Source: Burkholderiales bacterium RIFCSPHIGHO2_12_FULL_69_20
GTDB lineage: Bacteria > Pseudomonadota > Gammaproteobacteria > Burkholderiales > Burkholderiaceae_C
Length of the DNA: 64,000 nt
NCBI GenBank assembly: GCA_001770815.1
Contig: MESD01000097.1
Span: 1 to 64,000, forward strand
Direction of reading: 5' to 3'
Below the pieces are notes generated by a model. The model saw only the letters and a program-made list of their open reading frames with translations. It did no database searches and was not told the DNA's origin. Below, piece after piece: positions 1 through 9,210 of the stretch. Each line of letters begins with the position of its first letter. Positions within the stretch are counted from its first letter, which is position 1. A program made the position numbers and the translations under genes.

Positions 1-1530
1 GGCCATGCTGGCGCGGTCGACCTTGGTGTTGATGTCGCCCACCAGGTAGGTCTTGATGTCGAGATACTGAATGAGCGCCAGCGGGTCGTCGGTGCCGGCC
101 CGGGCGGCATGCTGCTGGAAGACCTGCAGCGCGTCGTAGCCGGCCAGCTGCTGCTGGAGGGCCGGGCTGAACAACTGCGCGCGCATCGGACCGCGCAGCA
201 GTGACACGGTGTGGAAATAGGCCTCCACAGAATTGCGCGCCATGCCCTCGAAGGTGGTCTTGGCCCGGAACATGCGCGGCGCCCAGTCGGCCTTGGGATA
301 AATGCGCCCCAGCAGCCCGAACAGCGGCTGTCGGATGACCGGTGGCAGCGCCGAACGCATGCGCTCTTCCATCAAGTGCATGCGGTAGCGGCGATAGCCA
401 CCGAAGGTCTCGTCGCCGCCGTCGCCGGACAAGGCCACCGTGACGTGCTTGCGCGCCAGCTGGCACACCCGATAAGTCGGGATGGCCGAGCTGTCTGCGT
501 AAGGCTCGTCGTACAACCGGGCCAGGGTGTCGATGAGGTCGAAATCGTCGCTCTTGACAGTCTCGACCCGGTGGTTGGTGCGGTAACGGTTGGCCACCAT
601 GGCCGCGAACTCGCTCTCGTTGAACTGCGGGTCGTCGAAAGCGATGGAGCAGGTGTTCACCGGTTCCGCCGACAGGCCGGCCATGGTGGCCACGACGGCG
701 CTGGAGTCAACGCCGCCGGACAGGAACGCGCCCAGCGGCACCTCGGCGATCATGCGCAGCCGAACCGACTCCTGCAGTCGATGACGCAACTCTTGGCAGG
801 CATCGTCAAGCCCGATGGGGCTGTTCAGCGTGAAGTTGACGTCCCAGTATTCACGCGATCGACCCACCGGCTCTCCGCGGCAGATGGCCAGGCTGTGTCC
901 GGGCGGCAGCTTGCGCGCCTGGCTGAAGATGGTGCGCGGCTCGGCCACATAGCCCAGCGAAAAATACTCTTCGAGGGCGAGCGGGTCGATGTCCCGCTTG
1001 AGCGCACTGCCCCGCGGCCCCTGGTAGGCCAGCAGCGACTTCAGTTCACTGCCGAACAACAGCGTGCCGTCGTCCAGCAGCGCGTAGTACAGCGGCTTGA
1101 CCCCCATGCGGTCGCGCGCCATGAACAATGTCTGGCGATTGCGGTCCCACAGCACGAAGGCGAACATGCCGCGGAAGCGGTCGACGCAGCGCTCACCCCA
1201 CTCCTCCCAGCCATGCACGATGCACTCGGTGTCGCTCTTGGTGTGGAAAACGTGGCCGGCCGCTTGCAGTTCGGGAATGAGTTCCTGGTAGTTGTAGATC
1301 TCGCCGTTGAACACCACCACCACCGACTGGTCTTCATTGAACAGCGGTTGCTGGCCGGTGGCCACGTCGATGATGGACAAGCGTCGATGGCCGAAGCCCA
1401 ACCCGGGCTCGATGTGCAGACTGCCTTCGTCGGGGCCTCTGTGCAGTTGGCTGTCGTTCATGCGCTGCAGGACGGCGCGCTCCACGGGCCGTAGGCCGCG
1501 GGTGTCGAATAACCCGGTGATACCGCACAT
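1..1530 (-). CDS. XrtA-system asparagine-synthetase-like amidotransferase (3' end beyond window)
   Basis: A glutamine-dependent amidotransferase of the asparagine synthetase B fold. The protein starts MCGITGLFDTRG, so Cys2 would be the class II glutaminase nucleophile. The N-terminal glutaminase domain (about residues 1-200) carries the RGPDE and FNGEIYN motifs. The synthetase domain follows, with the PP-loop AFLSGGVDSS near residue 260 and ALSGDGGDE further on. 510 residues are visible and the C-terminus lies outside the window. It lies 3 bp after the glycosyltransferase stop and is the last gene seen in the exopolysaccharide run. Such amidotransferases are regular members of exosortase-A loci (TIGR03108-like) and probably amidate a sugar or amino-acid decoration; the substrate is not known. 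The family call is secure, the XrtA assignment rests on context. Confidence 0.9.
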   Translation of the reverse strand, partial: MCGITGLFDTRGLRPVERAVLQRMNDSQLHRGPDEGSLHIEPGLGFGHRRLSIIDVATGQQPLFNEDQSVVVVFNGEIYNYQELIPELQAAGHVFHTKSDTECIVHGWEEWGERCVDRFRGMFAFVLWDRNRQTLFMARDRMGVKPLYYALLDDGTLLFGSELKSLLAYQGPRGSALKRDIDPLALEEYFSLGYVAEPRTIFSQARKLPPGHSLAICRGEPVGRSREYWDVNFTLNSPIGLDDACQELRHRLQESVRLRMIAEVPLGAFLSGGVDSSAVVATMAGLSAEPVNTCSIAFDDPQFNESEFAAMVANRYRTNHRVETVKSDDFDLIDTLARLYDEPYADSSAIPTYRVCQLARKHVTVALSGDGGDETFGGYRRYRMHLMEERMRSALPPVIRQPLFGLLGRIYPKADWAPRMFRAKTTFEGMARNSVEAYFHTVSLLRGPMRAQLFSPALQQQLAGYDALQVFQQHAARAGTDDPLALIQYLDIKTYLVGDINTKVDRASMA

Positions 1531-1533
1531 GAA

Positions 1534-2727
1534 TCAGTCGACTCCACTGGTTGTTTGCGCCTGACGCCCGATGCGGGCGGCCAGTAGTTGCTCGTAAAGG
1601 CCCTGGTAGGCCGACACCATCGCCTGCAGGCTGAATTCGCGTTCGACGCGTTCCCGGCCCGCGCGCCCCATCACCGATGCGGCAGAAGGATCGCTGGTCA
1701 GTTGCTGCAGCCCTCGGGTCATCGCATCCACATCGCCCGCCCGCACCAGCAAGCCCGTGCGGCCATGGTCCACCAGATCGGCGTTGCCACCCACCCTCGT
1801 GGCTACAACGGGCAGGCCGCTGGACATGGCTTCAAGAATGGTATTCGAGATTCCTTCGGCCAATGACGGCAGCACGAAGCAATCCAGCCCGCGCATGACA
1901 TCCGCCACGTCGCTGCGTTCGCCCGGCAGCCATGCCAGTGCACCGACCCCGGCTTCGTCCAGCCGCCGTTGGGCCTGGGCTCGCAACGGCCCGTCGCCGA
2001 CCATCACCAGCCGCAAGCATCCGCGCATCTCAGGCCTCTGCTGCAGCAACTGCACGAAGGCTTCAGCCAGCGCCGTTTGGTTCTTGACCGTCTGCATGCG
2101 GCCCACCGTGCCCACCAAGAACAAGCCAGGGTCGTTGAACGGACAACCTGGGATGACGTCGCGGGCGGCGCCGGCACGGCTGAAGCGCACGCTGTCGACA
2201 CCGTTGCAGATCTGGGTGACCAGCCCGGGCGAAACGCCGATCGGCCCGGTCAGGTAGGCCTGCTGGGCGCGCGACAACGCTACCCAATGCTGGACGAAGG
2301 GGCGAAAGATGCGGCGGTTCCACTGGTAGACCCGGTTCGAACCGTCCAGATCGCCCACGTCCCAGCCATGCTCGCCGTGCAGGCGCACCGGCACACCGGC
2401 CAGCCAAGCCGGGGCCTGGCATTCGAGCGCAGCGAGATTGCGGGTGTGCAGCACGGCCGGCCGCATGGCGCGAAAGAGCCGGTGCAGCCTCGGGTACAGC
2501 CAGGCGGTCTGGCCCGGCGGCTTGTGCAGCGACACGAACTCGACATCGGTACGGGTTATGCGGCGCGCAAAGTCAGGCACCACTTCATCGAGTGCCACGA
2601 CCGCATGCCGGAACTTCGATGCAGGCAGTTGATTGATCAGGTTGACGACACCGTTCTCCAGGCCGCCGGTGTTGAAGCGGTAGAGCAGGTGCATCACGAG
2701 CGGCGGCCGTGGCTGTGGTGACGGCAT
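1534..2727 (-). CDS. XrtA/PEP-CTERM-associated glycosyltransferase (TIGR03088-like, GT4)
   Basis: A GT-B fold glycosyltransferase expected to add a sugar to the lipid-linked exopolysaccharide repeat unit on the cytoplasmic side of the membrane. The start region PPLVMHLLYRFNTGGLENG is characteristic of the exosortase-A-associated TIGR03088 group. The C-terminal half has the group 4 nucleotide-sugar signature: GTVGRMQTVKNQ, then LPSLAEGISNTILEAMSSGLPVVAT with the E-x7-E pair. I chose the ATG at 2727 because the conserved N-terminus begins there. An in-frame GTG at 2847 would add 40 unconserved residues and abut the upstream gene's stop. The donor and acceptor sugars cannot be told from the sequence. 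Confidence 0.9.
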   Translation of the reverse strand: MPSPQPRPPLVMHLLYRFNTGGLENGVVNLINQLPASKFRHAVVALDEVVPDFARRITRTDVEFVSLHKPPGQTAWLYPRLHRLFRAMRPAVLHTRNLAALECQAPAWLAGVPVRLHGEHGWDVGDLDGSNRVYQWNRRIFRPFVQHWVALSRAQQAYLTGPIGVSPGLVTQICNGVDSVRFSRAGAARDVIPGCPFNDPGLFLVGTVGRMQTVKNQTALAEAFVQLLQQRPEMRGCLRLVMVGDGPLRAQAQRRLDEAGVGALAWLPGERSDVADVMRGLDCFVLPSLAEGISNTILEAMSSGLPVVATRVGGNADLVDHGRTGLLVRAGDVDAMTRGLQQLTSDPSAASVMGRAGRERVEREFSLQAMVSAYQGLYEQLLAARIGRQAQTTSGVD

Positions 2728-2848
2728 TACGCAGCCCCACCCATGCACGGGCCGCGCCAGCCAATGGTCGTGCAACCGCACCGCGCCGGCAACGGGCGAC
2801 TGCAACCCATCCCACCACGGCGCCGGCCATGCTCGGTGACCTGCCACA

Positions 2849-3553
2849 TCAGCGCGGCGCCCTCAATTGATACTCGGGTCGATCGTCGCGACGCCAACCC
2901 ATGTGCAATCGAGGTGACAACGAGGACACGGTGAGCTGAAACGCACCCACCACGAAGAAACAGATGCGCCCAACGTCCAATGCGCCAAGTTGTCGATGCG
3001 ACCTCAAGGACGCTTCGTTGAAGGGTGAGATCTGGCTGAACGTCCAGCGCACGCCTTGAGCCGCCAAGTGCGCATCCACCGCAGTCCACAGGCGTGCAAA
3101 AGTTCGACCGAACCGAAAGCGCGGCGCGAGGAAGAGATCGAAGTCCCATACGGCAAGGCCACGCTGCGCGATCACATAGCGGCAGCGAACCTCCTCCTCG
3201 TCATGCCGCTGCGCTTGTATCCACAGGGTGGCAGCCAACTCGCCGCCGACTGCCGCGGCAAAACACTGGGCGCCGGCCTGCCAGCGGGCTCGATTGACCT
3301 CGGGCGGGCGAGGTAGCTGGCCCGCCCATTCGTCGCCCGCTGCGACAGCCCGCACCACGGTCTTGGCATCGTCGCGTAACGGCCGCCCCACCGCGCCACC
3401 GACCGGCTGGGCCAACAACACATACGGCACGATGCACACGCGCTCTGCACTCACCCGCCGCGCCAATCGATCCGCGGCGTACAGCAGCGCCATGAGCGCA
3501 CCCTGGCTCTGCGCAATCTGCCAGAAGCTCTCGAGTTTCCGGTGGACCTTCAT
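2849..3553 (-). CDS. GNAT-fold acyltransferase-like protein of the exopolysaccharide run
   Basis: A 234-residue protein that resembles GNAT-family N-acetyltransferases in its second half: RYVIAQRGLAVWDFDLFLAPRFRFGRTFARLWTAVDAHLAAQGVRW looks like the strand-helix acetyl-CoA segment, followed by ISPFNEASLRSHRQLGA, the typical N-x-x-S-x-x-x-x-x-x-x-G motif near the end of GNAT domains. No signal peptide or membrane segment is seen. It sits between two glycosyltransferases on the same strand and could acylate a sugar or amino group of the polymer; this is inferred from position only. A canonical acetyl-CoA P-loop (Q/RxxGxG/A) is not obvious, so catalytic activity is uncertain. Confidence 0.6.
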   Translation of the reverse strand: MKVHRKLESFWQIAQSQGALMALLYAADRLARRVSAERVCIVPYVLLAQPVGGAVGRPLRDDAKTVVRAVAAGDEWAGQLPRPPEVNRARWQAGAQCFAAAVGGELAATLWIQAQRHDEEEVRCRYVIAQRGLAVWDFDLFLAPRFRFGRTFARLWTAVDAHLAAQGVRWTFSQISPFNEASLRSHRQLGALDVGRICFFVVGAFQLTVSSLSPRLHMGWRRDDRPEYQLRAPR

Positions 3554-3655
3554 ATGCTCTTGTCAGCCTCTGGTCTTGACTGCCGGTTCGACCCATCGGC
3601 GACGGACGGCGCGCAGGCGAGAGACCCGCGGCCGGCGCCCATGGCAACCAGGCAT

Positions 3656-4912
3656 TCAGGTGCCCACTGAATCAAAGACACCCGCCATGGACGCGACCGA
3701 ATGGCGCCGCTCGAAATGGCCGGCACGCGCCTGCGGCATGCCCGCAGCTGTGCCGTCCTCGATGGCGCTGACGAACCGCTCAAGCGCCACAGCGATCGCC
3801 TCGATGTCATCCAGCGGCGCGATGCTGCCAACGCCAGATTGCCGCAGTTGCCGCGCCGTATCACCGGCGCCGTCGACCAGCGCCAGAATCGGACGTCCGG
3901 CGCGGAAATACTCGTAGAGCTTGGCGGGCACGGCGGGATTCGACGTGTAGCCCTGGAACAGCAGCAGCCCGTCGACGTTGATCATCTCCTGCAGCGCCGA
4001 GCGGTACTCCACCAAGGGCGCAAACCGGATGACCTGCCCCAGGCCGAGTTCGGCGACGAGATCCTTGTACAGATCATCGACTCCCGAGCCGCGCAGGATC
4101 ACCTGGAGTGGCCGCGCAGACAGAGCTCGGCTCTTGACGACCCGGCTCAGCGCGCGCAACAAGCAGGTCGGATCCCGATCAGGCCCGGGGTAGATGGTGC
4201 CACTGTGCAGAATGGTGATCGGCCCGCCGGACCCGGCGTCCGGCCGCGCCTGAAGCCCCTCGAACGCGCCCTCGTCGAAGCCGTTCGGGATCACATGCCA
4301 GCGGTCATGCCGGGCATCGGGATACCGTTGAACCGAGATGTCGCGCGAACCCGCTGTGCAGAAGGTCAGCGCGCTGCCACGCTGCACCGCCGCGCGCTCG
4401 GCACGCAGCCGCAGGTTCCGCACCAATGGGCTCGGCGGATACCAGACGTGGGCACGATCGTCGTACTCGACCATCGGATCCCGAAAGTCGGCCACCCAGG
4501 GCACGTTCGAGAGCTTGTGGAGCCAGGCGGCCACAAAGTGGGCGCTGACGATGGGGTAGGTGCTCCAGATGACGGATGGCTTGTAGCGCCTGATCATGGA
4601 CAAACCGGACAGCACGGCGCTCGGAACCCAGCTCTGCCAGCGATCGGGCACTGCGGCCCAACTCGGGTAATGCCCGAAGACCGTCAGCGTCCGCACCGAG
4701 TCCACGGCAAACGCCCTCTTGACGACGGTGCCCTCGGGAATGGACTGGAGCCGCTCGTCGCTGACATTGGGATAAGCGTTGGGAGACGCCGTGAGCACGA
4801 GTGGCTCCCATCCGTGCGCTGGCAGGTGCCTGACCAGCGAGAGTGAGCGCTCAAGGCCCGAACTGATCTTCACGGGCGGAAAGTGGAATGCAACCAGCAG
4901 CGCGCGCTTCAT
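3656..4912 (-). CDS. Glycosyltransferase family 4 protein
   Basis: A 418-residue GT-B glycosyltransferase. The N-terminus MKRALLVAFHFPPVKISSGLERS is the usual acceptor-domain start of WbuB/GT4-like enzymes (FPP...G...R). The C-terminal donor domain includes ITILHSGTIYPGPDRDP, VIRFAPLVEYRSALQEM and VPAKLYEYFRAGRPILAL, where the E of KLYEY matches the conserved donor-binding glutamate region. It is predicted to act in assembling the exopolysaccharide repeat unit. It is separated by 81 bp from tviB upstream and 102 bp from the GNAT-like gene downstream, so it may be co-transcribed with both. Specificity is unknown. Confidence 0.85.
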   Translation of the reverse strand: MKRALLVAFHFPPVKISSGLERSLSLVRHLPAHGWEPLVLTASPNAYPNVSDERLQSIPEGTVVKRAFAVDSVRTLTVFGHYPSWAAVPDRWQSWVPSAVLSGLSMIRRYKPSVIWSTYPIVSAHFVAAWLHKLSNVPWVADFRDPMVEYDDRAHVWYPPSPLVRNLRLRAERAAVQRGSALTFCTAGSRDISVQRYPDARHDRWHVIPNGFDEGAFEGLQARPDAGSGGPITILHSGTIYPGPDRDPTCLLRALSRVVKSRALSARPLQVILRGSGVDDLYKDLVAELGLGQVIRFAPLVEYRSALQEMINVDGLLLFQGYTSNPAVPAKLYEYFRAGRPILALVDGAGDTARQLRQSGVGSIAPLDDIEAIAVALERFVSAIEDGTAAGMPQARAGHFERRHSVASMAGVFDSVGT

Positions 4913-4993
4913 GGACGTTTCGTTGAGAACCTAGGGTTCAGCGGTCGATGGGTCGCTGGCGCGCCGCACTGACCCACCTGAGCGCAGCCGGAA

Positions 4994-6274
4994 TCACAGC
5001 CTCCAGAGACGGTAGCCCGAAGCTTCGATGGCCTTCGCGTCGAACAGGGCCTTCACGTCGATGAAGGCACCGCCCGCTTTCAACTTCTGTCCCAACTCAT
5101 CGATGCTCATCGCTGCGTATTCGCGATGCGCCACCGCGGCGACGATCGCGTCGGCACGCGGCAGATCGCCCCAAGGCTCGAGCTGGACACCGTATTCGTG
5201 CATCGCCTCCTCCGGATCGGCCGTCGGATCGCAGACATGCACCTCCACGCCGTAGCTCTGCAGTTCTTTGATGATGTCGATGACCTTGCTGTTGCGCAGG
5301 TCGCCGCAGTTCTCCTTGAAGGTCAGCCCGAGCACGTTGACCTTGGCGCCCTTGATGTAGCTGCCGGCGCCGATCATCTGCTTGATGGTCTGTTCGGCGA
5401 TGAACTTGGCCATGCCGTCGTTGATGCGCCGCCCGGCCAAGATCACCTGCGGGTGGTAGCCCAGCATGTCGGCTTTGTGCGTCAGGTAGTAGGGGTCGAC
5501 GCCGATGCAGTGCCCACCCACCAGGCCGGGCTTGAACTTCAGGAAGTTCCATTTGGTGCCGGCGGCCTCCAGCACCTCGCTGGTGTCGATGCCGAGCTTG
5601 TCGAAGATGATGGCCAACTCGTTCATCAGGGCGATGTTCAGGTCGCGCTGCGTGTTCTCGATCACCTTGGCGGCCTCGGCAGCTTTGATGCTGCTGGCGC
5701 GATGCACCCCGGGCTCGACGATCATCTCGTAGAGCTTGGCTACCTTGTCCAGCGTTTCGGGCGTGTCGCCGGAAACGATCTTCAGGATCTTGGTGAGCGT
5801 GTGTTCCTTGTCGCCGGGGTTGATGCGCTCAGGGCTGTAGCCGACATAGAAGTCCTGCTTCCATTTCAGGCCCGATTCACGCTCCAGCACAGGGATGCAG
5901 ACCTCTTCGGTGGCACCGGGGTAAACCGTGGACTCGTAGACCACGGTGGCCCCCCGCTTCAGGTGCCGACCGACGCTGGTGGAGGCCCCGATGAGCGGAC
6001 GGAAGTCAGGGATGTGCGCATCATCCACCGGTGTGGGCACGGCCACGATGACCATGTCGGCCTCCGCCAGCAGGGTGGGATCGTCGGTATAGATGGCATG
6101 GATCGCCTCGGCCATCTGGGCGTCTTCCAGCTCGCGTGAGGGGTCGGTGCCGCGTTGGCACGCAAGCACCTTGTTCTTGGCGATATCGAAGCCGACTGTG
6201 CGCATGTGCTTGCCGAATTCGATCACCAAGGGCAAGCCTACATAGCCCAGGCCGATGACTGCAACGGTGTTCAT
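4994..6274 (-). CDS. tviB: UDP-N-acetylhexosamine 6-dehydrogenase (TviB/WbpA family)
   Basis: An NAD-dependent nucleotide-sugar dehydrogenase that oxidises C6 of a UDP-HexNAc to the uronic acid, supplying an acidic sugar for the polymer. The Rossmann motif VIGLGYVGLPL lies at the N-terminus. VIENTQRDLNIALMNELA is the central helix, LVGGHCIGVDPYYLTHKA holds the catalytic cysteine, and LGLTFKENCGDLRNSK is the C-terminal nucleotide-sugar site. I start at the ATG at 6274, preceded by AAGGA about 10 bases upstream. An in-frame GTG at 6319 would overlap the xrtA stop codon (GTGA) and add 15 residues, so coupling to xrtA is possible. The sequence fits the TviB/WbpA branch better than UDP-glucose dehydrogenase. 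Confidence 0.92.
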   Translation of the reverse strand: MNTVAVIGLGYVGLPLVIEFGKHMRTVGFDIAKNKVLACQRGTDPSRELEDAQMAEAIHAIYTDDPTLLAEADMVIVAVPTPVDDAHIPDFRPLIGASTSVGRHLKRGATVVYESTVYPGATEEVCIPVLERESGLKWKQDFYVGYSPERINPGDKEHTLTKILKIVSGDTPETLDKVAKLYEMIVEPGVHRASSIKAAEAAKVIENTQRDLNIALMNELAIIFDKLGIDTSEVLEAAGTKWNFLKFKPGLVGGHCIGVDPYYLTHKADMLGYHPQVILAGRRINDGMAKFIAEQTIKQMIGAGSYIKGAKVNVLGLTFKENCGDLRNSKVIDIIKELQSYGVEVHVCDPTADPEEAMHEYGVQLEPWGDLPRADAIVAAVAHREYAAMSIDELGQKLKAGGAFIDVKALFDAKAIEASGYRLWRL

Positions 6275-6315
6275 GGAGTCGTGTTCCTTGTCGAACGTAG
6301 GAGATTGAAGAGTAT

Positions 6316-7896
6316 TCACCGCAGGTCCCGTGTCCGGGTCAGCAGGGTGTCCAAGATGGTCAGATTGTCACGTGCAAATTTCTGCAACAAGGCCTGTGCG
6401 TCGGCGCGCGAGTCGTTGTCAGTCCAAAGCACCAGCAGGGCGCCTTCGTCGCCACGACCTTGCAGACGGGTGAGAGCCCCCGTCAGCTTGGCCCGGATAT
6501 CGCCGGCCACCCAACGGCCATCGATCCAGTAAATGCGCCATGCGGTGAGTTGCGGTCGCCGCGTGGTCTTCGGGTTGAGACCCAACAGGTGTGCGGTGCG
6601 CCAGGTGACCGGTTTGTCCGCCAGCATCAGCGTCGTGCTACCCGTGGCCACCTGGTTCCAGGCGTGGCTCTCAGGCCGGACAAGCGAGTTGACCGAGGTG
6701 ACCAATTTTCTGTCAGCGGCCTGCCCACGGTAGTAGGCCAGATCGATCGTCACCGCCCCGCCCTCGCCGGCGTAGGTGCGCCAAGTCCGCAGGTTGGGAT
6801 TGACGATCTCGGGGCTGAAATCGGTGTCCGCTGGCACCACCCGCCAGCCAGCCGCCAGCTGGTCGGGAAGACTCAGTTGCGGCGCAGCAGCGACGCCCTC
6901 CATCCTTTGCAGTCCCAGCAATGCCAGGCGAGGCGCCAGCATCATGCCCGCTACCGCCAGGGCAATGAGTGCCACATACGAGGCCGGAATGGACTCGAAT
7001 CCGCCCGACCGCTGAAGCACCCTGGCATGTGCAGCCTGCACATCAGCCGGCGTGGGATCAGGCTCGGACCAACGTGCACCGATGAAGAACATGGCCATCA
7101 CCACGACACCGAAGAACACCCAGCCGTAGATGAGGTGATCCACGCCGACGGCGATGGTGTTGCTGGACAGGTGGCCGAGCATGACGATCATGTAGGCGCG
7201 CAGCCAGTTGGCCACGACAGGCACCAAGATGGCGACCAGCATGAACAGCGCCCGGCGCCTGTAGGACTGAAAGTTGAGGTACGCGAACAACGCGCCCACC
7301 ATCAGCGACGCAATCAGGTAGCGCACGCCGGCACAGGCCTCCACCACACTCCAACTGCCCGAAGGGATGACGAACTGATTGCCTTCCCTGTACACAGGTA
7401 CGCCGCTCAAGCGCAAGGCACCCACGGTGAAGTCGGCGGTCCAGTTCATCATGGGTTCGCGCAGGAACTCGCCCATCGGAACCGCGAAGAACAGGAACAG
7501 CAGCGGAAAGAGGATGGCCCATGCCACCTCGAAGCCCAGCACCGCCGGCACAGCAAGCACCAACATCGCCATCCAGGCGAACTGCGTCGCAGCGTTCACT
7601 TGCACCAGGTCAGCGAGCAGCCACAGGCCTGCGAATGCCGCCACGCCCACCAACACCAACGGCTGCGGACGCACCGGCAAGCGCGCCAGAATCTCTCGCT
7701 GACGCCAGATAAGCCAGAGCGCAATCGGGGGCACCAGGAAGGCGTGCGCAAAGGTCTCCGACCCGTTCCAAATGCCCACCATGGAACTCACGGTGTCGGC
7801 GTACAGGCCGCCCAGCGTCAGCCAGACCAGACCCAACGCCAGCAAGGCGGCGCGCCATTGCGTGGCTCGGTCATTCGGAGTGAGTACGGCGCTCAT
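6316..7896 (-). CDS. xrtA: Exosortase A with fused EpsI-like C-terminal domain
   Basis: The integral-membrane cysteine protease/transpeptidase that recognises PEP-CTERM sorting signals. The first ~300 residues are hydrophobic with multiple membrane helices. The three invariant exosortase residues are visible: Cys188 in VEACAGVRYL, Arg233 in NWLRAYMIVMLGH and His254 in DHLIYGWVFF. Residues from about 305 on form the soluble EpsI-type domain (DUF3485), e.g. GWRVVPADTDFSPEI and ITWRTAHLLGLN-like text, a fusion normal for XrtA. Its likely substrate, the PepA-like protein, is encoded at 27854-28729 in the same window. It is embedded among glycosyltransferases and tviB, as expected for exosortase-A loci. 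The family call is very secure. Confidence 0.96.
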   Translation of the reverse strand: MSAVLTPNDRATQWRAALLALGLVWLTLGGLYADTVSSMVGIWNGSETFAHAFLVPPIALWLIWRQREILARLPVRPQPLVLVGVAAFAGLWLLADLVQVNAATQFAWMAMLVLAVPAVLGFEVAWAILFPLLFLFFAVPMGEFLREPMMNWTADFTVGALRLSGVPVYREGNQFVIPSGSWSVVEACAGVRYLIASLMVGALFAYLNFQSYRRRALFMLVAILVPVVANWLRAYMIVMLGHLSSNTIAVGVDHLIYGWVFFGVVVMAMFFIGARWSEPDPTPADVQAAHARVLQRSGGFESIPASYVALIALAVAGMMLAPRLALLGLQRMEGVAAAPQLSLPDQLAAGWRVVPADTDFSPEIVNPNLRTWRTYAGEGGAVTIDLAYYRGQAADRKLVTSVNSLVRPESHAWNQVATGSTTLMLADKPVTWRTAHLLGLNPKTTRRPQLTAWRIYWIDGRWVAGDIRAKLTGALTRLQGRGDEGALLVLWTDNDSRADAQALLQKFARDNLTILDTLLTRTRDLR

Positions 7897-8007
7897 TCAA
7901 TGGGTTCCTTGTTGGTGGCCGGATGCACTGGGCCAGCCGACACGCAGTGGGTTGCATCGAATCCAACTGCAGCCGGTTCTTTCTGCCTCAGCATGGTGCA
8001 CCAGCAT

Positions 8008-9201
8008 TCACACACCCTCCAGGAACCGGTTCAAAGGCGCCAGTTGTCGCGACCAGGCGTAGCGCAGTTGCATCGTGACGCGGGCCGCTTCACCCATCAG
8101 GTTGGCGCGCTCGGGTTCAGCCAGCAACGCGTCGATCTGCCGTCGGTAGTCCTGCGCATCGGCGGCGACAGCCAGATGCACGCCGGGCTCGACATCGATG
8201 GCCTCGACGCAACTGCTTGCCGCCACAACCGGCCGCGCCATCGCAAGCGCTTCGAGAATCTTGTTCTGGATGCCTCGAGCCATCTGCATGGGCGCCACCA
8301 CCACAGCGGCATGTTGCAGCCACGGGCGCACATCATCCACCGTGCCTGTGACCCTCACCGCGTCGCCCGCCAGCGCCAGCACCTCGTCGGTCGGTGAACG
8401 GCCCACCACCGACAGCCGCAAGTTCGGCCAGCGCTGACGAAGCCGTGGCAAGACCTCTGCCGCAAACCACACCACAGCGTCGATGTTAGGGCGGTAACTC
8501 ATCGTTCCGGTGAAAACCAGCGGCAGTTCGTCGTTTGAATAGGGTGAAGGGCGTGCTGGATCAGGCGCGAAGTAGTTGGTATCCACCCCATTTCCGAGCA
8601 CGCCAACGCGCGTGCCAGCCTCGGGAGCGAGGGACTTGAACAGCGCAACTTCACGCTGTGTGACAAAAAACGACCTGGCCGCATCCATCGCCATCCGCCG
8701 CTCGAAGGCCAGCAGCAGCCGGCTCTCGCGCGCAAAGACCCATGACCAAGGCCACCTCGTTTTGGCCGCGTAAGCCTGCCATTTGGCAGAGTCGACGTCG
8801 ATGAAGTCCATCACAACAGGCACGCCCAAGCCCCGCGCATAGGGGGCCATCGACGAGGACGACACAACGACCGCATCGAGCGCGCGACTGTCGCGAAGCG
8901 CATGCACCCACGTACGAAGCGAACGGTCCCGGTAGTAGCTCAATGTCAGGGGCTCGCCGCGAAACAAGCCAACCAACGCGCGCAAGCTTGCCCAGAGGGG
9001 CCGCAGCCGGATCGCCCGGAACTGCGCGCACCAATCGGCCACCTTGTCGACACTTGGCAAGTCGGCGCTGTCGTCCACGAAGGTGCCCAGCAGCACGCGG
9101 TGACGCTCGTTCAAATGGCGCAGGATGTGATGCGTTCGAACCTTGTCGCCCTTGTCGGGCGGGAACGGCAGGCGATGGGCGAGGTAGAGCACGGTGGCCA
9201 C
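8008..9201 (-). CDS. XrtA/PEP-CTERM-associated glycosyltransferase (TIGR03087-like)
   Basis: A 397-residue GT-B glycosyltransferase. The N-terminal stretch VLYLAHRLPFPPDKGDKVR is the hallmark of the exosortase-A-associated TIGR03087 family. The donor domain has LVFTGTMSYRPNIDAVVWF, LRLSVVGRSP and the late motif ARGIQNKILEALAMARPVVA with its conserved glutamate. The start is a GTG at 9201, preceded by GAGCGGG; no better ATG exists nearby. It lies 9 bp after the FemAB-like gene's stop, so it is co-transcribed with the upstream deacetylase and FemAB genes. A 111-bp gap to xrtA follows. Predicted to build the exopolysaccharide; specificity unknown. Confidence 0.92.
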   Translation of the reverse strand: MATVLYLAHRLPFPPDKGDKVRTHHILRHLNERHRVLLGTFVDDSADLPSVDKVADWCAQFRAIRLRPLWASLRALVGLFRGEPLTLSYYRDRSLRTWVHALRDSRALDAVVVSSSSMAPYARGLGVPVVMDFIDVDSAKWQAYAAKTRWPWSWVFARESRLLLAFERRMAMDAARSFFVTQREVALFKSLAPEAGTRVGVLGNGVDTNYFAPDPARPSPYSNDELPLVFTGTMSYRPNIDAVVWFAAEVLPRLRQRWPNLRLSVVGRSPTDEVLALAGDAVRVTGTVDDVRPWLQHAAVVVAPMQMARGIQNKILEALAMARPVVAASSCVEAIDVEPGVHLAVAADAQDYRRQIDALLAEPERANLMGEAARVTMQLRYAWSRQLAPLNRFLEGV

Positions 9202-9210
9202 GATGCCCGC

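Noticed and set aside
2728-2847. Longer start for the TIGR03088-like glycosyltransferase (GTG at 2847)
   Set aside because: The added 40 residues are unconserved in character and Trp/Arg-rich; the family's known N-terminus begins at the ATG at 2727.
6460-8397. 645-codon open frame on the plus strand
   Set aside because: It lies antisense to xrtA and the glycosyltransferase, has no recognisable domain, and is rich in His, Gln and Arg as expected from a GC-rich shadow frame.
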